DNA of 64,000 nucleotides from Roseomonas sp. GC11 (GCF_024437745.1 NZ_JANFNY010000002.1:62001-126000), one strand, 5' to 3'; counted from the stretch's first letter, positions 1 to 8,884 are shown. The notes: generated by a model not told the origin, from the sequence alone. Numbers and translations: made by a program.

Positions 1-82
1 CATGACGGCCGGCCAGCCGCCGCGCCCGTACACGATCGGCCACCACAAGGCGTTCCTCCTGCGGCGGAGGGTCGGCGCATGA
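1..82 (+). CDS. 3' end of an upstream ICE gene, probably DUF2840 family (partial)
   Basis: Only the last 26 or so codons are inside the window, reading to a TGA at 80-82. This stop overlaps the ATG of the next gene as ATGA, which suggests translational coupling. The visible tail is basic and arginine-rich (ending FLLRRRVGA). In ICEs with this gene order a DUF2840 protein of unknown function usually lies directly before the TraF-type peptidase, and that context is the main reason for the call. The tail alone is too short to prove the family. Confidence 0.5.
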   Translation, partial: MTAGQPPRPYTIGHHKAFLLRRRVGA

Positions 83-624
83 GCCGCTTCGGCTACGTGA
101 TGGTCACCTACGTGATGACCATGGGAGTGGCGATCGTATCGTTCGTCCATTTCCCGACCAAGCTCATCTGGAACGCGTCCGCGAGCACGCCGATTGGCCT
201 CTACAGCATCGCGCCCACGCGCCATCTCGAAGTCACAGACCTGGTCGCCGTCCGTGCGCCCGAGCAGTTCGCCGCCCTCATGGTCGAGCGCGGCTACATC
301 GGTCGCGGCGTGCCGCTGATGAAGCGCGTCGCGGGCGTGCCGGGACAACAGGTCTGCCGTCGCGATCATGCGATCACGGTCGACGGCGTGCCGATGGGCG
401 ACGCGCTCGACCGCGATCATCTCGGCCGTCCGCTGCCCGTCTGGCAGGGCTGCCGCCGCATCGGCGAGGACGAGCTTTTCCTGATGAACTGGTTGGTCCC
501 CGACAGCCTCGACGGCCGCTATTTCGGCCCGCTGCCGACCAGCACCGTGATCGGCCGGGCGACCCCGCTCTGGACCGATGAAGACGGCGACGGCCGCTAC
601 GTCTGGCGCGCGCCGACCCACTGA
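79..624 (+). CDS. traF: S26 family signal peptidase, conjugative TraF type
   Basis: A 181-residue membrane-anchored serine peptidase related to RP4 TraF, which processes and cyclises the conjugative pilin; here the likely substrate is TrbC at 8262-8594. One N-terminal transmembrane segment (about residues 7-25) is followed by the S26 motif around residues 32-42 (NASASTPIGLY), with Ser36 the expected nucleophile. The LMKRVAGVPG block has Lys82 as the expected general base. Length fits TraF rather than the housekeeping LepB. It starts at ATG 79, overlapping the previous stop, and is followed 36 bp later by DUF736. It belongs to the DNA-processing half of the conjugation genes. Confidence 0.88.
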   Translation: MSRFGYVMVTYVMTMGVAIVSFVHFPTKLIWNASASTPIGLYSIAPTRHLEVTDLVAVRAPEQFAALMVERGYIGRGVPLMKRVAGVPGQQVCRRDHAITVDGVPMGDALDRDHLGRPLPVWQGCRRIGEDELFLMNWLVPDSLDGRYFGPLPTSTVIGRATPLWTDEDGDGRYVWRAPTH

Positions 625-660
625 CCTGCCGCCTCCAATCCCCCACCGAAGGAGACCACC

Positions 661-1011
661 ATGACGCAGATCGGCCAATTCACCCGCACCAAATCCGGCT
701 ATTCCGGGCGGCTCACCGTGCTCGGCATCGATGCTGAACTCGTCCTTGTTCCGGCCGAGGCGTCCGATGCCGAGAATGCGCCGGACTACCGTGTGCTGCT
801 CGACGGCGAGGAAGGCAGCGAGGTCGGCGCCGGCTGGAAGCATGTCGGCGAGCGTGCCGGCGACTACGTCTCCGTGCAGCTCGACAGCCCGCTGTTCCCA
901 CGTCCGCTGCGCGCCAATCTCTTCCGCGCCAGCGACGACAACTCCACCTGGGGCCTGCATTGGTCGCGGCCCGCCAAGCCGCGCCCCAACACGCGCGACA
1001 GCGAGGACTGA
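661..1011 (+). CDS. DUF736 domain-containing protein
   Basis: This 116-residue protein covers the whole DUF736 family. The N-terminus (MTQIGQFTRTKSGYSGRL) and the C-terminal block ending in LHWSRP are typical. DUF736 proteins are common in alphaproteobacterial ICEs and plasmids beside traF and the relaxase; their function is unknown. A good ribosome-binding site (AAGGAG) lies just before ATG 661. The gene ends three bases before the GTG of the lytic transglycosylase, so the two are probably cotranscribed. No membrane segment or catalytic motif is visible. Confidence 0.85.
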   Translation: MTQIGQFTRTKSGYSGRLTVLGIDAELVLVPAEASDAENAPDYRVLLDGEEGSEVGAGWKHVGERAGDYVSVQLDSPLFPRPLRANLFRASDDNSTWGLHWSRPAKPRPNTRDSED

Positions 1012-1014
1012 GCG

Positions 1015-1791
1015 GTGCGCGGCCCGCATCGATCGCAGCATCATCGGAGCGGCACGGACAAGTCCCGTGCCGCCTCCCGGCTGCTCCTCCTTCTCTTTTC
1101 CGGCCTGCCGATCGCCGCTTCGCCAATGTCGCCGGCGCAGGCTCAGACCGTGCCGCCGGTTCCGGCCGAGGCGAGCACCCAACTCGCCGGCTTCGTGAGC
1201 GAGGCCTCGCAGCGGTTTGGCGTTCCGGTCGCCTGGATTCGCGCGCTCATGCGTGTCGAAAGCGCCAACGACGCGCGCGCCGTCTCGCCCAAGGGCGCGA
1301 TGGGCCTGATGCAGATCATGCCCGACACCTGGGCCTATCTGCGCACCCGCTATCGCCTTGGCAGCGATCCGTTCGATCCCCGCGACAACATCATCGCGGG
1401 AACGGCCTATATGCGCGAACTCTACGATCGCTACGGCGCGCCGGGCTTTCTCGCCGCCTACAATGCCGGACCCGGACGGTACGACGACTACCTCGCGAAC
1501 GGCCGCGCGTTGCCGGCCGAGACGCGCGCCTATGTCGCCCAGCTCACGCCCCTTGTCGGCGGCGAAGCGTCTCCGGCCATCGTCACTGTTGCTGCTGCCG
1601 ATCCGCTGGCGTGGACGCGCGCACCGCTCTTCATCGGCGCCTCTGATCGCGGTCCGGGCGCAGATCCGGTACGGGCCGATGCGCGGGCGCGTGACGGCGA
1701 CACCGCGGCGACACCACGTGATGCGGCGGCCGATGCGAACCCGACTGGCGGCCTGTTCGTCTCCCGCCGGGAGCCTGCAGGCCCGCGATGA
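1015..1791 (+). CDS. Lytic transglycosylase of the conjugation system (VirB1/TrbN-like)
   Basis: A 258-residue exported SLT-family enzyme expected to open peptidoglycan locally for assembly of the mating pore. The GTG start at 1015 gives a basic N-terminus and a hydrophobic signal segment (about residues 22-47, ending AQAQ). The SLT domain spans about residues 58-165. Glu82 in RVESAN is the expected catalytic acid, and the GLMQIMP and AYNAGPG motifs are both present. The C-terminal 80 residues are low-complexity. The oriT region and relaxase lie immediately downstream, a layout common in this ICE class. Confidence 0.88.
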   Translation: MRGPHRSQHHRSGTDKSRAASRLLLLLFSGLPIAASPMSPAQAQTVPPVPAEASTQLAGFVSEASQRFGVPVAWIRALMRVESANDARAVSPKGAMGLMQIMPDTWAYLRTRYRLGSDPFDPRDNIIAGTAYMRELYDRYGAPGFLAAYNAGPGRYDDYLANGRALPAETRAYVAQLTPLVGGEASPAIVTVAAADPLAWTRAPLFIGASDRGPGADPVRADARARDGDTAATPRDAAADANPTGGLFVSRREPAGPR

Positions 1792-2035
1792 CTGTCTCAC
1801 CCGTCCATCGCAGCGTGGCGAACCCCAGCGCAGTGTGGAGGGCGTTGGGAGGGAGGACCGGAAACACAACCGCACGATGGCAGGATAAAGGGGCGCGATG
1901 TGCGCCTTGGTTCGGTTGTGCTTTTTCAAGGGGTTATGGCGCGATTTCGCGAGGTGCGCCTGATCGGCGCAGCCTGCGCATCGGCGCATCCTCAAGCAGA
2001 ATCATCGCGTTGGCGCGATGTGCGGAGCGTCGGGC
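1792..2035. other. Putative origin of transfer (oriT) with nic site
   Basis: This 244-bp segment between the transglycosylase and relaxase genes has no convincing gene. On the minus strand it reads TATCCTG/C (plus positions 1887-1880), matching the YATCCTG/Y nic core of RP4/VirD2-type (MOBP) relaxases. Just 5' of it on that strand is a hairpin with arms GGCGC/GCGCC (1892-1896 and 1902-1906). An outer 8-bp inverted repeat, CACAACCG/CGGTTGTG (1865-1872 and 1913-1920), encloses both. The 13-mer GGCGCGATGTGCG recurs at 1892-1904 and 2012-2024, and its first 8 bases recur at 1938-1945. Cleavage is predicted between plus positions 1881 and 1880 on the minus strand, so the relaxase gene would enter last. 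This is an inference from motif and position. Confidence 0.72.
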
Positions 2036-3772
2036 ATGACCGACGAGCACGATTTTCGCATCCGGCCAGGCCGCATCCGCTCGACCAGCGCGCAGCGGGC
2101 GCGGCCCTTCATCGCCCAGGCGCTCGCGGCCGCTCAGCGCGCCGGCGGCAGCGTCTCCCGGCAAGGGAAGATCGGGTCGGGCGCGCGGTCCCGGTTCGGG
2201 CGCGGACAGCGCGCCTCGATCCAGGCGAACCGCCTCATCACCGCGCGCTCGCGCGGTGCGGTCATCAAGGCGCGCGTCGTCCGTCATGGCGCGCGGTCCG
2301 CGCCGCTCTCGACGCATCTCGATTATCTCCGCCGCGATGGCGTCACCCGCGACGGGGAGAAGGCCCGGCTGTTCGGTCCGGGCGGGGATGACGTCGACGC
2401 CAAGAACTTTGCGGAGCGGTCCGAGGAAGACCGCCACCATTTCCGCTTCATCGTCTCGCCGGACGACGCGCTGGAAATGTCCGATCTCAAGGGCTTCACC
2501 CGTGAGCTGGTCGGCCAGATGGAGAAGGACCTCGGCACGCGGCTCGAATGGGTCGCGGTCGATCACTGGAACACCGAGCATCCGCATGTCCATCTGATCG
2601 TCCGCGGCGTGCGCGACGACGGCGAGAACCTGGTCATCTCGCGCGACTATATAAAGGAGGGCATGCGCGATCGGGCGCGCGACCTGATCACCCAGGAGCT
2701 GGGGCCGCGCACCGATCAGGAGATCCGGCGGACGCTGGAGCGCCAGATCGACGCCGACCGCTGGACCAACCTCGATCGCCAGCTCGCCCGCGATGCCTAT
2801 CGCACCGGCGTCATCGATCTCACCCCGCATCCCGATCAACAGCCCGACGAGTTCCATGCGCTGAAGATCGGACGGCTGCGTAGGCTCGAAGGGCTCGGGC
2901 TCGCTGACGAGATCGGGCCGGGACAATGGACCATTTCGAACAAAGCCGAGGCGACCCTGCGCGAGCTCGGCGAGCGCGGCGACATCATCAAACGCATCCA
3001 CCACGGTCTGACCGAGCGCGGCATCGAGCGTGGCGCGGCGAGCTATGTGCTCGCGTCCGAGAGCCTCAGCGATCCGGTGATCGGGCGTCTGGTCGCCCGC
3101 GGCCTCGACGACGAGTTGAAGGGCACGGCCTTCGCCGTCGTCGACGGCGTCGACGGCCGCACCCATCACATCAAGCTGCCCGATCTCGATGCGGCCGGCG
3201 ACAGCGCGCCGGGCTCGATCGTTGAGCTTCGGAAGTTCGATGACGCGCGCGGCCAGCGCCGCGTGGCGATCGCGGTGCGCTCCGACCTCGACATCGAGCG
3301 GCAGGTCACCGCGACTGGCGCCACCTGGCTCGACCGGCAGAATATCGCCCGCGAGCCGGCAGCTCTCGGCGGCGGCTTCGGCGCCGAGGTGCGTGACGCC
3401 ATGGACCGGCGAGCCGAGCATCTTGTTGGCCAGGGCCTCGCCGAACACCAAAAGCGTGGCGTCAGTTTCCAGCCCGGCCTGGTCGACACGCTGCGACGTC
3501 GCGAACTCGAGGCGGTTGCCCAGCGCATCGCCGCTGAGACCGGACGGCCGCAGGTCAAGCCGGAGTCCGGCGAATATGTCACCGGCACCTACCAGCGGCG
3601 GCTGAACCTCGCGAGTGGCCGCTTCGCCATGATCGACGACGGGCTCGGCTTCAGCCTCGTGCCCTGGACGCCATCAATCGAGAAGCAGCTCGGCCGTCAC
3701 GTCTCCGGCGTCTCCCGGAGCGACGGCGGCGTCGACTGGAGCTTCGGCCGCCAGAGGGGGCTCGGCCTGTGA
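2036..3772 (+). CDS. Relaxase/mobilisation nuclease, VirD2-like with DUF3363
   Basis: This 578-residue protein is the likely relaxase that nicks oriT and pilots the transferred strand. About residues 60-200 form the VirD2-like relaxase domain, with the metal-binding motif HPHVH at residues 182-186; the rest matches the DUF3363 C-terminal region. The nucleophilic tyrosine is not assigned with certainty. ATG 2036 is preferred because GGAG lies at 2024-2027; an in-frame ATG at 2018 would add six residues and lies inside the repeated oriT 13-mer. The coupling-protein gene starts 28 bp downstream. Confidence 0.9.
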   Translation: MTDEHDFRIRPGRIRSTSAQRARPFIAQALAAAQRAGGSVSRQGKIGSGARSRFGRGQRASIQANRLITARSRGAVIKARVVRHGARSAPLSTHLDYLRRDGVTRDGEKARLFGPGGDDVDAKNFAERSEEDRHHFRFIVSPDDALEMSDLKGFTRELVGQMEKDLGTRLEWVAVDHWNTEHPHVHLIVRGVRDDGENLVISRDYIKEGMRDRARDLITQELGPRTDQEIRRTLERQIDADRWTNLDRQLARDAYRTGVIDLTPHPDQQPDEFHALKIGRLRRLEGLGLADEIGPGQWTISNKAEATLRELGERGDIIKRIHHGLTERGIERGAASYVLASESLSDPVIGRLVARGLDDELKGTAFAVVDGVDGRTHHIKLPDLDAAGDSAPGSIVELRKFDDARGQRRVAIAVRSDLDIERQVTATGATWLDRQNIAREPAALGGGFGAEVRDAMDRRAEHLVGQGLAEHQKRGVSFQPGLVDTLRRRELEAVAQRIAAETGRPQVKPESGEYVTGTYQRRLNLASGRFAMIDDGLGFSLVPWTPSIEKQLGRHVSGVSRSDGGVDWSFGRQRGLGL

Positions 3773-3800
3773 TCACCATCCCAAGCGAAAGGACCTCGCC

Positions 3801-5795
3801 ATGTCCGCTACCAAGATCCTCTGGGGCCAGATCCTCACGGTCTTTGCCATCGTCCTGTTGACGACCTGGGGCGCCACGCAGTGGACAGCCTACCGTCTCG
3901 GCTTCCAGCCCCAGCTCGGACCGCCCTGGTTCATGCTCGGTCATTGGCCGATCTACTATCCGTGGTCCTTCTTCCCCTGGTGGTATTTCTACGACGCCTA
4001 CGCGCCGCCGATCTTCGTCGAGGGCGCCTATATCGCGGCGTCCGGCGGCTTCATCTCAATCGCCGTCGCCATCGGCATGTCGGTCTGGCGAGCCCGCGAG
4101 GCGAAGAATGCCGAGACCTTCGGCTCGGCGCGCTGGGCCCGCCATGACGAAGTGCGCGGCGCCGGCCTGCTCGGCGAGGACGGCGTGGTGCTCGGCAAGT
4201 TCGACCACGCCTATCTCCGGCACGACGGGCCTGAGCATGTGCTGTGCTTCGCGCCGACCCGGTCCGGCAAGGGCGTCGGCCTCGTCGTGCCGTCGCTGCT
4301 CACCTGGCCTGGCTCGGCGATCGTCCACGACATCAAGGGCGAGAACTGGACGCTGACCGCAGGCTTCCGCGCCCGCCATGGCCGCGTGCTCCTCTTCGAC
4401 CCGACCAACGCGAAGTCGGCCGCCTACAATCCGCTGCTCGAGGTGCGCCGCGGCGAATGGGAGGTCCGCGACGTGCAGAACATCGCCGACATCCTGGTCG
4501 ATCCGGAAGGCAGCCTCGAAAAGCGAAACCACTGGGAGAAGACCAGCCACGCGCTGCTGGTCGGCGCGATCCTGCATGTGCTCTATGCCGAGGAGGACAA
4601 GACGCTCGCCGGCGTCGCCGCCTTCCTCTCCGATCCGAAGCGGCCGATCGAATCCACCTTGGCGGCGATGATGAAGACCGCCCATCTCGGGGAGAGCGGA
4701 CCGCATCCGGTAATCGCGTCGGCCGCCCGCGAGCTGCTCAACAAATCCGACAACGAACGCTCCGGCGTGCTCTCGACCGCCATGTCATTCCTCGGCCTCT
4801 ATCGCGATCCCGTCGTAGCCGAGGTGACGCGCCGCTGCGACTGGCGCATCGCCGACATCGTTGGTGCCAAGCAGCCGACCAGCCTTTACCTGGTCGTGCC
4901 GCCGTCGGACATTGCCCGGACCAAGCCGCTCATCCGCCTCATCCTCAATCAGATCGGCCGGCGTCTGACCGAGGATCTCAAGGCCAAGGGCAACCGGCAT
5001 CGGCTGCTGCTGATGCTCGACGAGTTCCCGGCGCTCGGCCGGCTCGACTTCTTCGAATCCGCGCTCGCCTTCATGGCGGGCTATGGGTTGAAGGCGTTCC
5101 TGATCGCGCAGTCGCTGAACCAGATCGAGAAGGCCTACGGGCCGAACAACTCGATCCTCGACAACTGCCATGTCCGCGTCAGCTTCGCGACCAACGACGA
5201 ACGGACCGCCAAGCGCGTCTCCGACGCACTCGGGACCGCGACCGAGATGCGCGCCATGCGCAACTATGCCGGCCATCGGCTCTCGCCGTGGCTCGGTCAC
5301 CTGATGGTGTCGCGCTCGGAAACCGCGAGGCCGCTGCTCACGCCCGGCGAGATCATGCAGCTCCCGCCCGCCGACGAGATCGTCATGGTCGCGGGCACGC
5401 CGCCGATCCGCGCGAAGAAGGCGCGCTACTACGAGGATCGCCGCTTCAAGGATCGGATCACGGCGCCGCCGGCGGTCACCAGGCCGACGCAGCCGGGAAT
5501 GGACGATTGGAGCCGTCTACCACTTCCAGCCCGGCCGGCGAGCGCGGTGTCGCCAGGCGCGGCTGTCATCGAGGATGGTGGTGACGAAGATCCGACCGGA
5601 TCGGAACGTCGCTACCAACCGGAGCTGGAACGCGCCGCGCCGGTCGAGAAGAAGGCGCCGATCGAGAACGAGTTCGACGGCGGATTCGACGACGAGGCCG
5701 ATGACGACGCGGCCCGGATCAGCCGCGCCAACCAGATCATGCAGGGCGTGGCGCGTCAGGTCTCGCTCGACCCGAACGACGGCATGGAGCTGTGA
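3801..5795 (+). CDS. traG: Type IV coupling protein TraG/VirD4
   Basis: A 664-residue inner-membrane ATPase that links the relaxase-DNA complex to the Trb secretion channel. Hydrophobic segments at about residues 8-28 and 72-95 form the membrane anchor. The Walker A motif PTRSGKGV is at residues 152-159 and the Walker B motif MLDEFPALG at about 404-412. The IAQSLNQIEKAYG stretch is characteristic of the family. The C-terminal 100 residues are acidic and poorly conserved. Length is normal for TraG. It is followed 7 bp later by the CopG-like gene. Confidence 0.95.
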   Translation: MSATKILWGQILTVFAIVLLTTWGATQWTAYRLGFQPQLGPPWFMLGHWPIYYPWSFFPWWYFYDAYAPPIFVEGAYIAASGGFISIAVAIGMSVWRAREAKNAETFGSARWARHDEVRGAGLLGEDGVVLGKFDHAYLRHDGPEHVLCFAPTRSGKGVGLVVPSLLTWPGSAIVHDIKGENWTLTAGFRARHGRVLLFDPTNAKSAAYNPLLEVRRGEWEVRDVQNIADILVDPEGSLEKRNHWEKTSHALLVGAILHVLYAEEDKTLAGVAAFLSDPKRPIESTLAAMMKTAHLGESGPHPVIASAARELLNKSDNERSGVLSTAMSFLGLYRDPVVAEVTRRCDWRIADIVGAKQPTSLYLVVPPSDIARTKPLIRLILNQIGRRLTEDLKAKGNRHRLLLMLDEFPALGRLDFFESALAFMAGYGLKAFLIAQSLNQIEKAYGPNNSILDNCHVRVSFATNDERTAKRVSDALGTATEMRAMRNYAGHRLSPWLGHLMVSRSETARPLLTPGEIMQLPPADEIVMVAGTPPIRAKKARYYEDRRFKDRITAPPAVTRPTQPGMDDWSRLPLPARPASAVSPGAAVIEDGGDEDPTGSERRYQPELERAAPVEKKAPIENEFDGGFDDEADDDAARISRANQIMQGVARQVSLDPNDGMEL

Positions 5796-5802
5796 GGCGC
5801 CC

Positions 5803-6237
5803 ATGGCCAATCCATCGAAGAAGCAGCGCCTGTCGGTCTATCTCGAACCCGAGGTCATGAAGGCGCTCGCTGCCCATGCGGCCCGGCGCGATCAATCTCG
5901 CTCGCTGATCGCCGAGGCGGCAATCGCATCCTTCCTCTCCCCGGATGCTGCCGAGCGCCAAGAAGCGGCGACGACCAAGCGCCTCGACCAGCTCGACCGT
6001 CGCATGACCCGAATGGAGCGGGACGTCGGCATCTCGATCGAGATGCTCGCCGTGTTCGTGCGGTTCTGGCTGACCACCAACCCGCCGCTGCCCGAGCCCG
6101 CGCAGGCGGCAGCACGCGCCCAGGCGGGTGAGCGTTACGACGCGTTCGTCGCAGCGGTCGGCCGCAGGCTCGCCAAGGGTCCTAAGCTCCGGCAGGAGAT
6201 TTCCGAAGACATTAACGCGGTGAGCGGCGACAACTGA
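5803..6237 (+). CDS. CopG/ribbon-helix-helix family protein
   Basis: A 144-residue protein whose N-terminal 50 residues (KKQRLSVYLEPEVMKAL and the following RRDQSRSLIAEA) look like a ribbon-helix-helix DNA-binding fold. The remainder is mostly helical, with a probable coiled coil around residues 60-85. Small CopG-type proteins commonly sit between traG and trbB in these ICEs, where regulation of the trb operon or an accessory relaxosome role is suspected; neither is shown here. ATG 5803 is the first in-frame start after the traG stop at 5795. Here the usual next gene, trbB, is displaced by an inserted gene. Confidence 0.8.
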   Translation: MANPSKKQRLSVYLEPEVMKALAAHAARRDQSRSLIAEAAIASFLSPDAAERQEAATTKRLDQLDRRMTRMERDVGISIEMLAVFVRFWLTTNPPLPEPAQAAARAQAGERYDAFVAAVGRRLAKGPKLRQEISEDINAVSGDN

Positions 6238-6288
6238 CGGATATGCTAATAGTACCCCAGCAACGCCGTAGAATGGAGACTTACAGCA

Positions 6289-7011
6289 TTGTCGATCCAC
6301 ATTTCCCATGACCAGAAATCGGGGCGTTGGTCCTTTTCTTATAGTCGCCATCTATTCGTCGCCGTCGGCATGGTGTTCCTGGCCGGCGGCATAGCGGCGC
6401 TTGCCGGGCCTTGGTGGCTACCCATCGCTGCGTTCGTTTTCGGAAAGATCGACGTCAAGATCGACTCGTCTGCCAACTATTGGGTAGCGGCTATCCTGAT
6501 CGTAGTCGGCCTATCAATCCTGGCATTCAAATTCTTCGTGCTCGATAAATGGGCGCACCGTCTGGCAATCGACAAAGAGACGATCGCCCGATCCCCTCCG
6601 GCAGCGCGGGAAGTGAAACGCTATTTCGATGATCTTCTAGACGACCACTCTTATCGCTCGAGTTTCGATACGCACTTCTATCGCGCGTACAATCAGTTCT
6701 CGGACGCTGCTAACGCTCTCCAAGACACAAAAACGGCGGCTCTCTTCAATACGTTTTCCACCGATGCAATGGCGTTACACCATTTTGTCGCACCGAATTT
6801 CTTCGTGTTCCCCGACAACCAAGGGCCCAATCCGGACTACCGGTATTGCTTAGCCCCACACATGAACATCGACCGGGACATGGTCTCCTCCGAGGTGAAG
6901 AAGGTTGAGCAGTACGACGAGTTGAAACGCGAACTCGCCGAGCGCGTCGCACAAGCTCGGCAATCCTACGACGCTTTTGTCCGTCGACTTAAGAAGCTTG
7001 GACATATCTAG
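6289..7011 (+). CDS. Unrecognised two-helix membrane protein, inserted ICE cargo gene
   Basis: A 240-residue protein that I do not recognise. The likely start is TTG 6289, with GGAG at 6275-6278; no in-frame ATG gives a sensible N-terminus. Two hydrophobic segments (about residues 24-54 and 62-84) are followed by a basic turn and a soluble domain of about 150 residues, rich in aromatic residues and ending in a charged helix (about 200-240). No catalytic motif is apparent. Base composition is clearly less GC-rich than the flanking tra/trb genes. It separates copG from trbB, which are normally adjacent, so it looks like an inserted cargo gene. Entry exclusion, phage defence or another accessory role are guesses only. 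Confidence 0.6.
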   Translation: MSIHISHDQKSGRWSFSYSRHLFVAVGMVFLAGGIAALAGPWWLPIAAFVFGKIDVKIDSSANYWVAAILIVVGLSILAFKFFVLDKWAHRLAIDKETIARSPPAAREVKRYFDDLLDDHSYRSSFDTHFYRAYNQFSDAANALQDTKTAALFNTFSTDAMALHHFVAPNFFVFPDNQGPNPDYRYCLAPHMNIDRDMVSSEVKKVEQYDELKRELAERVAQARQSYDAFVRRLKKLGHI

Positions 7012-7281
7012 CGGCCCTGACGTTAGTCGCAAGTTCGCCTGGGCCGGCGCGTCTTGGTCTGACGCGACGCTAGGAGTCCCCAGGACAGCGATCCCGCGCG
7101 CGACGCGCAATAAGCAGTGATTGCGGCGACTCAAGTATTCGGCGATTCCGCCGAACGCCTGTCTTTGTACGCCACGGCACGACAAGCAAAACAACCTGTT
7201 GCCGAAGACCATTTTCCGGTTCTCTTAATCATCCCCGATCCAGGGACGGCCTGACGCGGTCCCGCCAAGAACGGGGACAAC
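7012..7281. promoter_or_regulatory. Intergenic region upstream of trbB, probable trb promoter
   Basis: A 270-bp gap with no gene I can support on either strand. It precedes the tightly packed trbB-trbI operon, where almost all junctions overlap or lie within 15 bp, so the operon promoter is most likely here. The right part (about 7170-7235) is locally AT-richer. I see no clear operator or terminator. The segment may have arrived partly with the inserted gene upstream. Confidence 0.4.
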
Positions 7282-8265
7282 GTGGCCGTCTATTCCGAGA
7301 AATCTGAGGCGATACTTCGCGGAGCCCGCATGCTGCGGACCGCGCTCGGCCCTGCCATCACTGGGTTTCTCGCTGAGGCCGGCGTCGTCGAGGTGATGCT
7401 CAACCCTGACGGCCGTCTCTGGATCGACCGGCTTTCGGAAGGCCTTTCCGACACGGGGCAGCGGCTCTCGGCGGCCGATGGCGAGCGCATCGTACGCCTG
7501 GTTGCCCACCATGTCGGCGCCGAGGTCCACGCGGGCAATCCGCGCGTCTCGGCCGAGCTGCCGGAAACGGGAGAGCGGTTCGAGGGCCTGCTGCCGCCCG
7601 TGGTGGCCGCACCGGCCTTCGCGATCCGCAAGCCTGCGGTGGCCGTTTTCACGCTGCAGGACTATGTCGCCGCCGGCACCATGACGGTCGAGCAGGCCGA
7701 GATCCTGCGCCAGGCGGTCGCCGACCGCCGCAACATCCTCGTCGCCGGCGGCACCTCCACCGGCAAGACGACGCTGACCAACGCGCTGCTCGCTGAGGTC
7801 GCGAAGACCTCCGACCGCGTGGTGCTGATCGAGGACACCCGGGAACTGCAATGCGCCGCGCCGAACCTGGTCGCCATGCGGACCAAGGACGGCGTGGCGA
7901 CGCTCTCCGATCTCGTCCGCTCGTCGCTGCGCCTTCGGCCAGACCGCATTCCGATCGGCGAGGTGCGCGGCGCCGAGGCGCTCGACCTGCTCAAGGCCTG
8001 GGGCACCGGCCACCCGGGCGGGATCGGCACCATCCACGCCGGCACCGCGCTCGGCGCGCTGCGGCGCCTCGAGCAACTTATCCAGGAAGCCGTCATCACC
8101 GTCCCGCGCGCGCTGATCGCCGAGACGATCGATCTCGTCGCGGTCCTCTCGGGCCGCGGTTCGACCAGGCGCCTGGCCGAACTCGGTCGCGTCGAGGGGC
8201 TTAGCCCTGACGGCGACTACCGCGTCCGCCCCGCAACCGAGCCCCCCGAAGGAGAACCCGCATGA
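7282..8265 (+). CDS. trbB: P-type conjugative transfer ATPase TrbB
   Basis: A 327-residue VirB11-family secretion ATPase, a hexameric cytoplasmic motor for pilus assembly and substrate transfer. An N-terminal domain (about residues 1-130) precedes the RecA-like domain, with Walker [10 protein letters not shown] at residues 156-164, an Asp box VLIEDTREL near 182-190, and the [14 protein letters not shown] motif near 238-251. It starts at GTG 7282 with GGGGA at 7273-7277. Its stop overlaps the ATG of trbC by 4 bp. Length is typical. Confidence 0.95.
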   Translation: MAVYSEKSEAILRGARMLRTALGPAITGFLAEAGVVEVMLNPDGRLWIDRLSEGLSDTGQRLSAADGERIVRLVAHHVGAEVHAGNPRVSAELPETGERFEGLLPPVVAAPAFAIRKPAVAVFTLQDYVAAGTMTVEQAEILRQAVADRRNILVAGGTSTGKTTLTNALLAEVAKTSDRVVLIEDTRELQCAAPNLVAMRTKDGVATLSDLVRSSLRLRPDRIPIGEVRGAEALDLLKAWGTGHPGGIGTIHAGTALGALRRLEQLIQEAVITVPRALIAETIDLVAVLSGRGSTRRLAELGRVEGLSPDGDYRVRPATEPPEGEPA

Positions 8266-8594
8266 TCCGCCGTACCCTGCATTTTCGTCGCCATGTAGCG
8301 ACAACCGCATCCGTCATCCTGGCCAGTGTGCTGCTGGCCCCGGCCGCCCACGCCTCCGGCTCCTCGATGCCGTGGGAAGCACCGCTGCAATCGATCCTCG
8401 AATCGATCGAGGGGCCGGTCGCCAAGATCATCGCGGTGATCATCATCATCGTCACCGGTCTGACGCTTGCCTTCGGCGATACCTCGGGTGGCTTCCGCCG
8501 CCTGATCCAGATCGTCTTCGGCCTGTCGATCGCCTTCGCTGCGTCGAGCTTCTTCCTGTCCTTCTTCTCGTTCGGCGGCGGAGCGCTCGTCTGA
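8262..8594 (+). CDS. trbC: TrbC/VirB2 family pilin precursor
   Basis: A 110-residue prepilin. The signal sequence (about residues 10-31, ending AAHAS) precedes a mature peptide with two hydrophobic helices (about residues 53-71 and 80-105). This is the VirB2/TrbC pattern. TraF at 79-624 is the likely processing peptidase. It overlaps trbB by ATGA and trbD by TGATG, indicating translational coupling. Confidence 0.92.
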   Translation: MIRRTLHFRRHVATTASVILASVLLAPAAHASGSSMPWEAPLQSILESIEGPVAKIIAVIIIIVTGLTLAFGDTSGGFRRLIQIVFGLSIAFAASSFFLSFFSFGGGALV

Positions 8595-8875
8595 TGGCGG
8601 GCCTAATCGAGAGCGGCGGCGACGTGCCGGGCTACACCGTCCCGGTCCACCGGGCTTTGACCGAGCACATCCTGCTCGGCGGCGCGCCTCGAGCAATTGC
8701 CATCCTCAACGGCACACTCGCTGCCGCTCTCGGTCTCGGTCTGCGCCTCTGGCTGGTCGGCCTTGGTCTTTGGGCAATCGGCCATTTCGCCGCCGTCTGG
8801 GCGGCCAAGCGCGACCCGCAATTCGTCGACGTTGGTCGCCGGCATCTCCGCATCCCCGGTCACCTGAACGTCTGA
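8594..8875 (+). CDS. trbD: Conjugal transfer protein TrbD (VirB3-like)
   Basis: A 93-residue inner-membrane protein of the VirB3/TrbD family. The N-terminal stretch (GYTVPVHRALTEHILLGGAPR) is the usual TrbD opening and is followed by a hydrophobic region of one or two helices (about residues 36-68). It works with the TrbE ATPase in pilus assembly. ATG 8594 overlaps the trbC stop, and the gene ends 9 bp before trbE. Longer readings upstream in this frame are antisense or overlap artefacts over trbC. Confidence 0.92.
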   Translation: MAGLIESGGDVPGYTVPVHRALTEHILLGGAPRAIAILNGTLAAALGLGLRLWLVGLGLWAIGHFAAVWAAKRDPQFVDVGRRHLRIPGHLNV

Positions 8876-8884
8876 GGCGCGCCT

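Noticed and set aside
1788-2039. A short open frame of 83 codons over the region before the relaxase
   Set aside because: It covers the oriT hairpins and nic motif, has no recognisable product and no good ribosome-binding site.
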